A stretch of 64,000 bases of DNA from Jeotgalibacillus soli (GCF_000829435.1 NZ_JXRP01000018.1:682001-746000), one strand, 5' to 3'; shown: positions 9,932 through 19,083, counted from the stretch's first letter. Notes: generated from the sequence alone by a model not told the origin. Numbers and translations are program-made.

Positions 9932-10237
9932 GTGAAAAAAGAAGAAGAAGATCGAATCATCCAAAGCTACCAAAATGATGAGAAAATGATGATTCTGGTA
10001 TTTGCTCAATGGTGCATCAATCATGACCTTGATCCAGAGGAGCTGTATGTTCGTGCTTATTCTGATCAATCCTCTAACCAATCCCTGAAAGAAGCGATTG
10101 ATTTAACTGTTTCTAAGGATGAAGCAGGAGAAGTGCCTGATGAGACTTTGCTGGGAGTTTTATCGTTATTCGGTAACGACGAATTAGCTTTTATTGTTAC
10201 AGAGGAAATGGAGAAAAGAAAAAAGTTGAAAAACTAA
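9932..10237 (+). CDS. Small acidic hypothetical protein
   Basis: 101 aa with a GTG start at 9932 supported by GAAGGAG at 9918-9924. It is acidic and predicted all-helical (QNDEKMMILVFAQWCINHDL near the N-terminus), with no signal peptide or membrane segment. It reads like a conserved cytoplasmic Bacillus protein, but I do not recognise its family securely. A strong terminator follows at 10251, so it is transcribed alone. Confidence 0.7.
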   Translation: MKKEEEDRIIQSYQNDEKMMILVFAQWCINHDLDPEELYVRAYSDQSSNQSLKEAIDLTVSKDEAGEVPDETLLGVLSLFGNDELAFIVTEEMEKRKKLKN

Positions 10238-10250
10238 ATGCCAAAAAACA

Positions 10251-10280
10251 AAACAGTCTCCCCTGAAGGGAGACTGTTTT
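10251..10280 (+). terminator. Rho-independent terminator
   Basis: AAACAGTCTCCC pairs with GGGAGACTGTTT around a short CTGA-type loop, ending in TTTT. It sits 14 nt after the stop of the preceding 101-aa gene. Confidence 0.85.
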
Positions 10281-10899
10281 CAATATACATCGCTTAGTTT
10301 TACATATTTAAAGGTTACAACTCATCCTACACCTATTTAGCAGAATGCCTTTTAGCGGGGATTTCTTTTCTAATATTTTGTCCAGTTCTCTCCGGTTCTA
10401 TTACTGTATACTTCATAGCTTTCTTCATATTCCCACTATATGGTGCCAGACATTTAATACAAATTCCATAGTTTGAAACTGTTTAACTCAGTATTTTTAT
10501 CTTGTTCTTGTTTATGTTAAATGAGGTTGGCTATTTTTCCAGGAAAAATGTTCAGATTGGAGCAATTAAAACAATAATGCGCACCTAGCTTTTAACATTT
10601 CAAATATCTCTATAAATTAAAATGGATAATAGTGGAAAAACACGCATCAGTTATTCTTTTTCTGATGGACAATTATGACAGGCTAGATGAAGAAGGAATT
10701 TAGACTTTAAACAGAGAATAAAAAGGTTATAAGAGTGAATATTTAAGCGATTTATATAATTATTTAGTTAATCTCTGCTTTTACCTTCATCAAAATAATC
10801 GAAATTACAATTATTTCGTTTTATCTATTATTGTAAGTTGATAATAAAACTAACAATTTCATATTTTATTCTAAAATAGGTTAGGGAGAAGGGATATCA
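10281..10899. other. Gene-free AT-rich stretch
   Basis: No ORF with a ribosome site, RNA gene or clear remnant was seen on either strand. TTAGGGAGAAGGG at its right end is the ribosome site of the following rsbR-like remnant. Confidence 0.5.
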
Positions 10900-11092
10900 A
10901 TGAAGGATGAATTACAGTATATAGGTGAAAAAATTGTACAAAACAATGATTTATTATCTCAAAACTTAGTTAATATTATGTTGACACACCACACACAAAA
11001 TTTATTAGAAAAGTATTGATTTCTCTTCTATAAAGTCATATGAAAATGTTAAACAAGCATTACTTAGCATCGGTAATCCCAATAGTCAATAA
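10900..11092 (+). pseudogene. rsbR-like (stressosome) gene, ends only
   Basis: ATG 10900 follows a good GGGAGAAGGG site. It starts a frame reading MKDELQYIGEKIVQNNDLLS, typical of the N-terminus of RsbR-type stressosome proteins, but stops at 11019 after 39 codons. Immediately after, in another frame, IDFSSIKSYENVKQALLSIG runs to a stop at 11092. This matches the last residues of a STAS domain. The central ~200 codons of a ~270-aa protein are missing, so this is an internal-deletion remnant. Its terminator at 11117 survives. The family assignment rests on motif memory. Confidence 0.6.
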
Positions 11093-11116
11093 ATAACAAT
11101 TTCTTTTTTTACAATT

Positions 11117-11146
11117 AGCATCACTTCTTGAAGTGGAAGTGATGCT
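11117..11146 (+). terminator. Rho-independent terminator of the rsbR-like remnant
   Basis: AGCATCACTTC pairs perfectly with GAAGTGATGCT over 11 bp around an 8-nt loop, followed by TTTAAAAATT. It lies 24 nt after the remnant's stop. Confidence 0.75.
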
Positions 11147-11225
11147 TTAAAAATTGGACCAGGGTACACCACCATTTTAGCGGGTCCATTAGTTGAACAA
11201 GGGAGGGGTATGACTTCTTGAAACC

Positions 11226-11375
11226 TTATTTAACCGTATGTCCTATTAACTCCTTTAATGTCCTCAAATCCACTTTATCCTTATTTCTTGTACTAACAAT
11301 CCAGTAAACTTTATGTCTTAAATGATGCAACATAAATCTTTAAGAGGGCAATCCTGCCCGATCTAAAGTTTCCAT
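11226..11375 (-). pseudogene. Degenerate ORF fragment, possibly YbaK/ProX-like deacylase tail
   Basis: On the minus strand a frame reads METLDRAGLPS, an in-frame TAA, then RFMLHHLRHKVYWIVSTRN and VDLRTLKELIGHTVK to a stop at 11226. The 'hydrophobic strand, charged loop, VDL..L.ELIG' pattern is reminiscent of the YbaK/prolyl-tRNA deacylase fold, but the match is weak. The in-frame stop and missing remainder mark it as a remnant. Confidence 0.35.
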
Positions 11376-11507
11376 AAATATTTAAGAAGTTCACACGGGT
11401 TTAGTGTATATGATTTTATTATAAAAAAACAGGCTCAGTATATGGATCTGCTGTTCAGTTAGCTTAAATTTTTAGGCTTTAAATAATGGGATCATCATGG
11501 AATGAAG

Positions 11508-11672
11508 GGGAAAAGGCGTTCTTTTTTCCTTTCCCACAAAATAAAATGGTTAAATTATCCAGATTAATTTGTTCCTATATAAAATCCACTAATTCTTGTC
11601 GTCTCATAGCTTTCGTAGCCAGTAGCTTAAACATTAATTCATTTCGTGTAAGCGGGCGTTGCTCATTTTCCT
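11508..11672 (-). pseudogene. Tyrosine recombinase fragment
   Basis: The minus-strand frame reads RPLTRNELMFKLLATKAMRR, then QELVDFI, an in-frame stop, then EQINLDNLTILFCGKGKKN. This is the catalytic-domain entry of XerC/D-type recombinases (LTR..E..LL; GxRRQEL, the first catalytic Arg; EDIDLDN; GKGKK). Residues between LL and TKAMRR are deleted and one stop is present. The rest of the gene is absent. A second fragment of a similar gene lies at 12622. Confidence 0.6.
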
Positions 11673-11860
11673 TCTATAATGTCAGATACTTACTAATGAG
11701 GTAAGTATTGGTTGACCTTAGGGAGCTTGAATACCTGCGGTGAAGACAGACTTCATATAGTTTTCCTTTAAACAAAATGTACTAAATGATTTTAAACGTG
11801 AGGGAATATTTTCAATAAAAAATTTGGAAATTTAAACTATATTTATGATATAATTATCAC

Positions 11861-11874
11861 AGAAACCGCTTACA
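11861..11874 (+). promoter_or_regulatory. cre-like CcpA site before the oxygenase gene
   Basis: AGAAACCGCTTACA differs from the catabolite-response consensus TGWAANCGNTNWCA essentially in the first base. It lies just after a TATAAT-like -10 at 11849-11854 and 47 nt before the TTG start of the oxygenase gene, where CcpA binding would repress. The site call is by consensus only. Confidence 0.4.
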
Positions 11875-11920
11875 TATATGAACCATTCTGAAAATTCATC
11901 TTTTAAGGGGCTGATGAAAG

Positions 11921-12577
11921 TTGACAGTGGATACCAAAAAATCAACCATTAAAGAACAAACTATTTTTAATCACAAAGGGCATATTATCAAAACCGAAGA
12001 TAGAGAGATTAATATCATTGCTCGAGTGGAAGAACCACTAATAGTAGTTTTAGGAAATGTTTTGAGTAGCGAAGAATGTGATGAGCTAATTAAATTGTCA
12101 AAAGACAAAATGCAGCGTTCAAAAATTGGAGCTACACGCGATATAAATGAGATAAGAACAAGCAGCAGTATGTTTTTTCAAGAAAATGAAAATGAGATCA
12201 TTACCAAAATTGAAAAAAGAATATCATCTATTATGAATATACCCATTGAACATGGGGATGGTATTCAAATTCTTAAATATGCTCCTAGCCAAGAGTATAA
12301 AGCTCATTTTGATTTTTTTTCCAAAATAAGCAACACATCCAAAAATAATAGAATCAGCACACTCATCATGTACTTAAATGATGTAGAACAAGGCGGGGAA
12401 ACTATTTTTCCTAAACTAAATTTTTCGGTATCCCCACAAAAGGGTATGGCTGTATATTTCGAATATTTCTATACCGATACAAATGTAAACGAACTCACTT
12501 TGCATGGTGGAGCACCCGTTATAACGGGGGAAAAGTGGGTTGCAACACAATGGATGAGAAGGCAAAAATTAAGATAA
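11921..12577 (+). CDS. Prolyl 4-hydroxylase-like 2OG-Fe(II) oxygenase
   Basis: 218 aa with a TTG start. AAGGGG at 11905-11910 is the likely ribosome site; an overlapping out-of-frame ATG at 11913 yields only a dozen codons. The catalytic core shows the iron triad HxD (YKAHFDFF, about residue 127) and a distal His in LTLHGG, plus the 2-oxoglutarate Lys in GEKWVATQWM. GGETIFPKLNFSVSPQKGMA links them. Length and motifs match the small bacterial P4H group, such as the Bacillus anthracis enzyme. The protein substrate is unknown. It is an isolated intact gene between decayed remnants. Confidence 0.87.
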   Translation: MTVDTKKSTIKEQTIFNHKGHIIKTEDREINIIARVEEPLIVVLGNVLSSEECDELIKLSKDKMQRSKIGATRDINEIRTSSSMFFQENENEIITKIEKRISSIMNIPIEHGDGIQILKYAPSQEYKAHFDFFSKISNTSKNNRISTLIMYLNDVEQGGETIFPKLNFSVSPQKGMAVYFEYFYTDTNVNELTLHGGAPVITGEKWVATQWMRRQKLR

Positions 12578-12621
12578 TAGAAAAAGGTTAATAGGTACGG
12601 CAAGTATTGGAACAGTTAAGT

Positions 12622-12718
12622 CCATATATGTAGAGTTGGGGGAGAAGTCTTTCTTTTATACCCTTTCCAATAACACGAACTATATTGTTCTCTAAATCAA
12701 TTTGCTGCTATGTCAAAC
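12622..12718 (-). pseudogene. Second tyrosine recombinase fragment
   Basis: The minus-strand frame reads CLT, an in-frame stop, QQIDLENNIVRVIGKGIKER, then LLP. This is the beta-sheet segment of tyrosine recombinases carrying the catalytic Lys (IDLENN..RVIGKG.KERL.P). Nothing of the catalytic His/Arg/Tyr end is next to it. It covers the same domain as the fragment at 11508, so at least two integrases have decayed here. Confidence 0.55.
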
Positions 12719-12739
12719 AAGAAAAACACCGTTTAATGG

Positions 12740-12937
12740 GTTGAGGCTAAATTTGATGATTCATCACTTAATCTTAAAAAAATCGGCGAACTTTAGAAGC
12801 TTTTAAGTGATTTATATCCAGAGAGCGTTTATGACCAGCTAAGAAGGTTTCAAAAGCTTGCAGATCATCCGTATAACCACGCAAAGTATTTTCTAAGTAA
12901 GTTTTTTAACTTGCAAATACAACATAAATTCATCTAG
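12740..12937 (+). pseudogene. Unidentified ORF remnant with one internal stop
   Basis: One frame reads VEAKFDDSSLNLKKIGEL, a TAG, then KLLSDLYPESVYDQLRRFQK and LADHPYNHAKYFLSKFF to a stop at 12937. Composition is that of a real helical protein and the frame is kept across the stop, but there is no start codon or ribosome site. I do not recognise the family. Confidence 0.4.
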
Positions 12938-13097
12938 GGTATGATGATGAAAATTCATTTTAAAAACCTTTATTAATAAAAGTTATAGCTAAATACAGCA
13001 ATTCTCGCCACATACGAAGCGATTATGTAAAAGTTAGGATCTTGATAGGCATTCTTATGTGAACATGAGGGGAGACCTCAGATGTTATAATTTTTCC

Positions 13098-13134
<37 letters not shown>

Positions 13135-13196
13135 AAATAACACGTAATTCATCTCATAACTTAAGTAAACTATTAATATTGAGACGGAAGATAAAA

Positions 13197-13253
13197 AATG
13201 AAATTGTACCTTATTCAGCGTTTTAGTTGCTGGATGTATGCACAATTTCATTT
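13197..13253 (-). terminator. Weak terminator-like hairpin
   Basis: AAATGAAATTGT and ACAATTTCATTT are perfect 12-nt complements separated by 33 nt. The pair is placed 24 nt beyond the end of the leftward small-membrane-protein gene. The long loop lowers confidence. Confidence 0.35.
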
Positions 13254-13276
13254 CTTCCTAATGATTATTTAATAAC

Positions 13277-13468
13277 TTATTGATTGCACTGTTCATGTAG
13301 CTTTGCAATTTGATACCTTCTTACAGCGATAAACGTGTTTATTACACAGAGAAAGCCTAACAAGGTGCCCATTGCATAGTCGCCTCTTACAATATTTTGT
13401 ATAGTCCAGAAACCGGTTAAAGCTGCAAATATCACATTAATTGCAATCATTGCTGGCTGCACTCTCAT
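13277..13468 (-). CDS. Small membrane protein
   Basis: 63 aa from ATG 13468, chosen because AAGGAGGAG lies just upstream (13473-13481); an earlier Met has no site. There are two hydrophobic helices (AMIAINVIFAALTGFWTIQ and GTLLGFLCVINTFIAV) and a charged tail. It lies 27 nt downstream of the next leftward gene, probably in the same transcript. No function recognised. Confidence 0.7.
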   Translation of the reverse strand: MRVQPAMIAINVIFAALTGFWTIQNIVRGDYAMGTLLGFLCVINTFIAVRRYQIAKLHEQCNQ

Positions 13469-13495
13469 TTTACTCCTCCTTCCAATCATTTACTA

Positions 13496-13924
13496 CTAGT
13501 CGAGCTTAAGTTTATGTAAACCGCCACCTTCTAACTTGGTATAATATTTTTCCTCTAATTCGAACAAAAGTTCTAATACTTTATCTTGGCTAATTGAACC
13601 TTTTTGAATACTGTCTTCAAGTTCATTGCGAGCAAGTGTTGCTGCGATCTGGTCTGGTAATATATCCTGCTCATAATTTCTCATGGCTAAGTCAAAGTCT
13701 TGCTCCATTAATGGCGTAGGAAAGTATTCTTGAAACTCCTCATCATACTCCACATAATGTTCAAAGCCGAAATCCTTCGCCAGTGACAGGATATATTGCT
13801 CCGTGGCCATAAATTCTGTATCCCGGTCCTTTTCATCCTCTTTTGTTGAATGTAAGACTAGATCAGATAAGTAAAATGCCTTTAACATTTTTTCATATTG
13901 TACTTTTGATAGCTCTACTTTCAT
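13496..13924 (-). CDS. Acidic hypothetical protein
   Basis: 142 aa, strongly acidic and helical (KEDEKDRDTEFMATEQYIL; DEEFQEYFPTPLMEQDFDLA), without membrane segment or signal. It starts MKVELSKVQYEKMLKAFYLS after GAAAGCGGGTG. It looks like a conserved Bacillaceae cytoplasmic protein of unknown role and is probably co-transcribed with the small membrane protein downstream. Confidence 0.7.
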   Translation of the reverse strand: MKVELSKVQYEKMLKAFYLSDLVLHSTKEDEKDRDTEFMATEQYILSLAKDFGFEHYVEYDEEFQEYFPTPLMEQDFDLAMRNYEQDILPDQIAATLARNELEDSIQKGSISQDKVLELLFELEEKYYTKLEGGGLHKLKLD

Positions 13925-13973
13925 TCTGACACCCGCTTTCTCACGTGGTTTAAATTTAGCTTACCTATTCAAA

Positions 13974-14004
13974 AAAAGAATGAGGTAAATTCACCCATTC
14001 TTTT
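13974..14004 (-). terminator. Terminator after cvfB
   Basis: AAAAGAATG and CATTCTTTT form the outer stem, with GGT/ACC inside. It lies 10 nt past the cvfB-like stop on the minus strand. Confidence 0.65.
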
Positions 14005-14013
14005 CAGTCGTTT

Positions 14014-14898
14014 TTAGTTTTCCTTTTTAGAAGAGGTCGTTGTATATGTCCAGCCTTCTTCTAGACGAACTTTATTATCTTTATATAGTTTTCCTATAGC
14101 GCGTTTGAATGAAGCTTTGCTCATACCAAATGTTTCTCGAATTAGCTCGGGATCACTTTTGTCGGTAAAAGGAATGGCTCCATCATTCTCCTCGAGAAAG
14201 TTGTAAACAATCGATGCATCATCCACCATTTTATCTTGCTTACGTGGAAGTAAAGAGCCATTCAATGTGCCATCGTCTTTTACCTCAATTACCCGTACCG
14301 TCACTTCTTCACCAAGACGCGGTTCTCCCTTACGCTCACTTTCGTGTACAAAGCATCGGTAGCCTTCCTCTGTTAATAAGAAGGTCCCAACTCGAAGCAG
14401 GCGATATGGTCTTGCTTTTAGTTCTTTATTATGAAGTTCGGTCTCTGCGCGTCCGGATAACACTTGAACAACTTCTTCAGTAGCAAGACGTGCAAACATA
14501 TTTCCGCTGCGATCCGTTCTAAGTGTAATGTACAAATAATCTCCCGCTTGTGGCCAGACATGGCGCACGGCCGGTAAATCCATTGGCAAAACCGATACTT
14601 CTCTTGAAATGCCAATATCTAATGCTGCTCCGTCCCGCTCATTGACTTTAATGACTTTCGCCCAGCCATACTTTCCTTTTATGATTTCCGGTATCGTCAT
14701 TGAAGCTACAACACGCCCTCTGCGGTCAGCATATAGGAAAAATTCACGTGTTTCTCCGATTGCTGGTGTTTCTGTCACTTCTGATTCATTTAATGGAAAC
14801 TCTTCATTACCGTTTGTTAAATAAAAGCCAAACGGCGCTTCTCGATCGACTGTTAATGTCTGAACAGTGCCTGCAATCGATTCTTCTCTTTCGTACAT
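14014..14898 (-). CDS. cvfB: S1-like RNA-binding protein, CvfB/YitL family
   Basis: 294 aa from ATG 14898, chosen because AGGAGG sits 8 nt upstream; the longer frame adds an unlikely 26-residue extension. Successive S1/OB-like domains are visible (SIAGTVQTLTVDREAPFGFY; GYRCFVHESERKGEPRLGEE). The C-terminal winged helix ends KASFKRAIGKLYKDNKVRLE. CvfB proteins bind RNA and affect virulence and stress expression in Staphylococcus; YitL is the B. subtilis member. Single gene with its own terminator. Confidence 0.88.
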   Translation of the reverse strand: MYEREESIAGTVQTLTVDREAPFGFYLTNGNEEFPLNESEVTETPAIGETREFFLYADRRGRVVASMTIPEIIKGKYGWAKVIKVNERDGAALDIGISREVSVLPMDLPAVRHVWPQAGDYLYITLRTDRSGNMFARLATEEVVQVLSGRAETELHNKELKARPYRLLRVGTFLLTEEGYRCFVHESERKGEPRLGEEVTVRVIEVKDDGTLNGSLLPRKQDKMVDDASIVYNFLEENDGAIPFTDKSDPELIRETFGMSKASFKRAIGKLYKDNKVRLEEGWTYTTTSSKKEN

Positions 14899-15006
14899 AG
14901 TAATCCTCCTGTAATGGCTCAATGTTGTTAAATTTACCACGAAAATAATTGGTTGTATACTGATACTACAGCACATTTACACCGATTTAATCATAAAATG
15001 AAACAA

Positions 15007-16272
15007 CTATACTCTATTATTTATCTTCATTTTAATCGTAAACGTTATTTTTCGCGTTTCCTTTGACTTTAGTGTAACAGATAGCTGCAGTTCGTTTGCT
15101 GTTTTATACACAATATCAGCAGAATGATTGACAAGGTCCCAATCTTCCTGAAATACAGGTTGTTTAACGATCACCAGAACAGCTTCATCCTTAGCATTAT
15201 AGAACGTATAGGCGTGCTCTTCAAATCGTTTGTCATCCTGTATATACCTTCTAAGAATGACATGTTCACTAGATATATCAACGGCACGGCCGAACTCAAT
15301 TTGCACTTTGCTAGCAGGTGCTGTATAGGGCATCCGTTCTTCCCCTGCGAACAGGTTCCCATTCTCTTTTTGATAATACAGCTTGATGATACCTTTTGCC
15401 AACGGAATCTTTTCTTTGTGCTGCCATTCTATGGTTGTCAAAGGATGTTTATCATGACTGGTTACCACATAAAACAATCGATAAGGTATATTTTTCTCTT
15501 GCATGAATTGAATTTGTTTTTGTTGTCGGTCGAGTATGTCAACAGGAAACGGAATTGTAAATAAGTGCAGCTCGCCCACGGTTTCTTCCGTTACTTGTTG
15601 TGAAGGCACAACCATCATGACCTCTGGTTTAGGCTCTGGACCGCGTACTCGTGAGGTTATCCCAGCCATTGTCTGAAGAAATACATGATAAAACGATGTT
15701 CCTGAAGAATTTTTCACTTCAATCCAACCGCTCAGTGTTAAATGACCATTAGATAAAATTGCCTTGTACTGTGCCTGCCACTGAAGACCTTCTGTTAGGT
15801 ATGTAAACATAAATGCTTTTTTGATCGATTCATTCACATGAACGCGACATTCAACCACAGGAGATGACAAAGCTTTTTCCGGAATTGCGATCAAAGAGAG
15901 CTCGCCCTTCGGATTTATTAGCACTTCTTTTGAGTCTACATCCTCCAGTATAAGATCTGGTGAGTGTTCTAGCAGCCGATATTGTGTTTTAGGCTGATCC
16001 TTAAACTGAAATAATACCTTTTCTCCTTGAACAAAACGAAGCAAATAATTTTCGCTAAGCCCTTTATTTCGCTCTATTGTAAGCTCATTCACTTCCAAAT
16101 CATGAATAATCAGGCTGCTCGTTTCAATTAACTTTGGGAGGTCCTCTATTCGTAACCATTGTGTTGTGTGAGATAGGTTGATCGTTCGTTTTTCATTGAC
16201 ACTTGCAAATCCACCCTCATATACAATCATATGCAAGGCTTTAAGATCACGGGCTTTAGAGATAAATTGCAT
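15007..16272 (-). CDS. DUF4139-like beta-rich protein
   Basis: 421 aa without signal or membrane segment. The N-terminal part has short strand-rich motifs (YEGGFASVNEKRTINLSHTT; LRIEDLPKL), and the second half contains WQAQYKAILSNGHLTLSGWI typical of DUF4139-type proteins ('W.a.Y...l......l.g...i.N.sg..w'). The molecular role is unknown. It stands alone between the cvfB-like gene and the divergent aminotransferase. Confidence 0.65.
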   Translation of the reverse strand: MQFISKARDLKALHMIVYEGGFASVNEKRTINLSHTTQWLRIEDLPKLIETSSLIIHDLEVNELTIERNKGLSENYLLRFVQGEKVLFQFKDQPKTQYRLLEHSPDLILEDVDSKEVLINPKGELSLIAIPEKALSSPVVECRVHVNESIKKAFMFTYLTEGLQWQAQYKAILSNGHLTLSGWIEVKNSSGTSFYHVFLQTMAGITSRVRGPEPKPEVMMVVPSQQVTEETVGELHLFTIPFPVDILDRQQKQIQFMQEKNIPYRLFYVVTSHDKHPLTTIEWQHKEKIPLAKGIIKLYYQKENGNLFAGEERMPYTAPASKVQIEFGRAVDISSEHVILRRYIQDDKRFEEHAYTFYNAKDEAVLVIVKQPVFQEDWDLVNHSADIVYKTANELQLSVTLKSKETRKITFTIKMKINNRV

Positions 16273-16394
16273 ACTATCACTCCCTTTACTCTAAATTAAG
16301 TGATATAAAAAACGTTTTTTGTCTCACTTTTTGGTACAATATTGAACATGCATGAAGCATAATAAATCTTTACATAGAAAAGAGGAGTTCATGG

Positions 16395-17582
16395 ATGGAG
16401 TTCCAACAATCAAAAAGAATGGGTGGATTTAAAACACTGATCTTTAGTGAATTATCCGCATATAAGAAACAAAAAGCAGCAGAGGGCGCCGCCATGATCG
16501 ATCTCAGCATCGGGAGTCCTGATCTCGCACCTCCTGGATTTATAAGAGAAACTGTCTCTTCATTATCATCAGAAGAAGATCAGTACGGCTATACGCTTAC
16601 AGGTATTCCGGAATTTAACGAAGCTGTGTCTGCTTATTATCACAATGAGCATGATATAACCATTGATAGTCAAACAGAAGTAATGCTTTCTATGGGGTCA
16701 CAGGATGCGCTTGTTCACATTCCCATGGTGTTTGCAAACCCTGGAGATTATATACTTGTTCCTGACCCAGGTTATACCGCATATGAGACAGGTATATCAA
16801 TGGCTGAAGCTAAACCTTATTATATGCCGCTTACAGCAGAAAATGGCTTTCTTCCCGATTTAGATTCAATTCCCAATGAGATTGCCAAGCAGGCTTCTAT
16901 GATGATATTGAACTTTCCTGGAAATCCAGTACCTGTTCAGGCAAATGAAGCATTTTATAAGAATGTCATCGCATTTGCGCAAAAGCACAACATACTGGTT
17001 GTTCATGATTTTGCTTATGGAGAGCTTTATTATGATGGGAAAAAACCGATAAGCTTTCTGTCAGTACCAGGAGCGATTGATGTCGGTGTAGAAACCAATT
17101 CTTTATCGAAGAGCTTTAATATGGCAGGATGCCGTATTGGATATATTGCTGGCCATCCGGAGGTTCTTAAGGCAGTAAATCAAATGAAATCGAACCTTGA
17201 TTATGGGGTTTTTCGTCCGGTACAGGTCGCTGCTGCAAAAGCGCTAAAAGAAGGCGGCTGGTATGGCGAAGAAGCGAGAGCCATTTATCAAGAGCGACGA
17301 GACTGTTTTATTACTAGCTGCCGTAACATAGGATGGGATATCCCTTCCCCTGAAGGTGGAATGTTTGTTTGGGCGCCTATTCCTAAAGGTTATACCTCAA
17401 TCGATTTCGTTTATACATTAATGGACCATGCCCATGTTGTTGTTACTCCAGGCAGTGCCTTTGGTCCTTCTGGAGAGGGATATGTTCGAATTGCTCTAGT
17501 GCAGGATAAAACGCTGCTTGAGGAAGCCGTCAATAGAGTGAAAAAGCTTGAACTTTTTACGAATAATAAAGCATTAATATAA
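16395..17582 (+). CDS. Class I/II PLP-dependent aminotransferase
   Basis: 395 aa, standard length. Features: IDLSIGSPDLAPP in the N-terminal arm, YGYTLTGIPEFNEAV, a PLP-phosphate region SMGSQDALVHIP, the Asp/Tyr pair in VVHDFAYGELYY, and the Schiff-base Lys in SLSKSFNMAGCRIGY. The arrangement resembles LL-diaminopimelate or aromatic/branched-chain aminotransferases, but substrate cannot be fixed. Start 16395 follows AGAGGAG; an out-of-frame ATG at 16391 overlaps it. A strong terminator follows. Confidence 0.9.
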   Translation: MEFQQSKRMGGFKTLIFSELSAYKKQKAAEGAAMIDLSIGSPDLAPPGFIRETVSSLSSEEDQYGYTLTGIPEFNEAVSAYYHNEHDITIDSQTEVMLSMGSQDALVHIPMVFANPGDYILVPDPGYTAYETGISMAEAKPYYMPLTAENGFLPDLDSIPNEIAKQASMMILNFPGNPVPVQANEAFYKNVIAFAQKHNILVVHDFAYGELYYDGKKPISFLSVPGAIDVGVETNSLSKSFNMAGCRIGYIAGHPEVLKAVNQMKSNLDYGVFRPVQVAAAKALKEGGWYGEEARAIYQERRDCFITSCRNIGWDIPSPEGGMFVWAPIPKGYTSIDFVYTLMDHAHVVVTPGSAFGPSGEGYVRIALVQDKTLLEEAVNRVKKLELFTNNKALI

Positions 17583-17601
17583 TCTCATAATATCTATTTG
17601 G

Positions 17602-17638
17602 AACACCGTGAGTCCGAGCATTTCTAACTCACGGTGTT
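17602..17638 (+). terminator. Rho-independent terminator of the aminotransferase gene
   Basis: AACACCGTGAGT pairs with ACTCACGGTGTT, a perfect 12-bp stem followed by TTTTTATA, 20 nt past the stop. Confidence 0.9.
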
Positions 17639-17639
17639 T

Positions 17640-18086
17640 TTATACTCCTAGCTTCCCTTTTTCAGTTTTTTAAATTTTGTCCCTTTAAATCCCCGCTTAC
17701 ATAATTTCATACTCATAAATCTGAAGCATTATATTCTTCTCCCTCATCATCCATTCTCTAGATGATACTATCTTTTTAAGGTATCTTCTCTTATGGCAAA
17801 CTCAACCACTATGATGATTTACATCTCCAATCAAGTCACAGTTTCTTCGTTTTCATGCCTAAAGCAAGTGTGAAGATCCTTAATTTATTTCCTTATAATT
17901 GAATATAGATGCTGTGCAGTCATTTTTTGCTCACAAATTCACATTTTGTTCAGATTTATATGAAAACGCTTTCTTATTTTTGTGTATACTTAAACTATAC
18001 GAAATGAGATCTTCTTTTCTTACAATATCGACTAACCATTTAAGGAAATGAATAGAAAAAATATAATTAAAAAAGGAGTAAAAAAA
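17640..18086. other. Gene-free stretch with a cre-like site
   Basis: No gene or remnant was recognised. TGAAAACGCTTTCT at 17961-17974 resembles a catabolite-response element, about 110 nt before the YolD-like gene. AAAAAGGAG at 18071 is that gene's ribosome site. Confidence 0.4.
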
Positions 18087-18275
18087 ATGATTCTAAAAGC
18101 ATTGAGAAAAAATAGAACGATCACGATCAAATATTACGAAAATGGCATGTTTCAAACATGCAGCGGGCGTGTAAGTAATCTTAACCTTTCTGAGCAAACG
18201 CTTTCTTTGATGGACGAACAACAAAAGATCTATTCGATTCGTTTATCTGGTATAAAAGATATTCAATCACGATAG
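18087..18275 (+). CDS. YolD-like small protein
   Basis: 62 aa from ATG 18087, after AAAAAGGAGTA; a longer frame from 18048 has no site. The sequence is a small beta barrel: [19 protein letters not shown], then [20 protein letters not shown]. This matches the YolD-like pattern ('I.I.YY.nG......G.v......i.l......i....I..I'). YolD genes usually neighbour uvrX-type polymerase genes; here it stands alone, next to a dead hydrolase gene. Confidence 0.6.
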   Translation: MILKALRKNRTITIKYYENGMFQTCSGRVSNLNLSEQTLSLMDEQQKIYSIRLSGIKDIQSR

Positions 18276-19083
18276 ATAACATAGTGTCTTTCTTAAAATT
18301 CGTGTTTGCGTAACCAGAGCTCACAATCTCGGATCCATGTATACGCCTCTGATCCTGTGCAAGACCCAGTCCATGACCTCCGCTTTCGTAAACGTGTAAA
18401 TCAAAAGGCATTCGATTCCTTCCATGTGAAGCAGCGAATAAAAGACTGTTTTCAACGGGAACTGATTGATCATCCGCTGTATGCAATAAAAATACAGGAG
18501 GTGTTTGAGCTGTTACATGTAATTAACTTGATAATTGTTCACGAAGCCCGCTTGAAGCATGCTCTTCAATCAAATTACTCATGGAGCCATGAATGTAGAT
18601 ACTCACCAAATGAAATCACGGGATAACATAAGATCATTGCGTCTGGTCGACAGGAGACATGCTCTACTAAATCAATTTCGTTTGGATTTCCATTATCAAA
18701 ATGGGTTCCTGCTGTAGAGGCTAAATGCCCCCGCTGAGAAGCCGAGAATGCCAATGCGGTTAGGTTCAACATTCCATTCAGATGTATAAGTGACGAATGT
18801 ATCGAATGGCACGCTGTATGTCCATTAGTGGAACTGGATGTTTATATGGTGCTACTCGGTAATCTAGTATGATGGCACTTATGTCAATATCATTCAACCA
18901 ATGTGCAATAGGTTCTCCCTCATGCTGTGCTCATCTTCCATTTCCTCCACCTGGTAATATAATGACCGCTGGCGTTTCTTCCTTGTTTTTTAAGATGTAG
19001 GATGTCAGCCTAGGACTAGGAGTATCCTCTATTGAATGACCTGCTGACAATGGAGCATCCTCCGGCCATAATGATATCATCAT
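18276..19083 (-). pseudogene. Decayed alpha/beta-hydrolase (esterase/acetyl-xylan-esterase-like)
   Basis: ATG 19083 follows AAGGAGAGAG and opens MMISLWPEDAPLSAGHSIED, then AVIILPGGGNGR, the HGGG-type oxyanion motif. Later pieces in shifted frames read FSASQRGHLASTAGTHFDNG (the Ser elbow region, normally GFSAGGHLA) and, near the C-terminus, [19 protein letters not shown] and [14 protein letters not shown] with the catalytic Asp and His. Stops and several frameshifts separate them, so the gene is dead. A cre-like site lies upstream at 19147. Confidence 0.75.

Noticed and set aside
11486-11704. 72-aa plus-strand ORF
   Set aside because: Poor composition and no ribosome site; the minus strand carries a recognisable recombinase fragment there.
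14214-14483. 89-aa plus-strand ORF over cvfB
   Set aside because: Shadow frame opposite a well-supported gene; no ribosome site.
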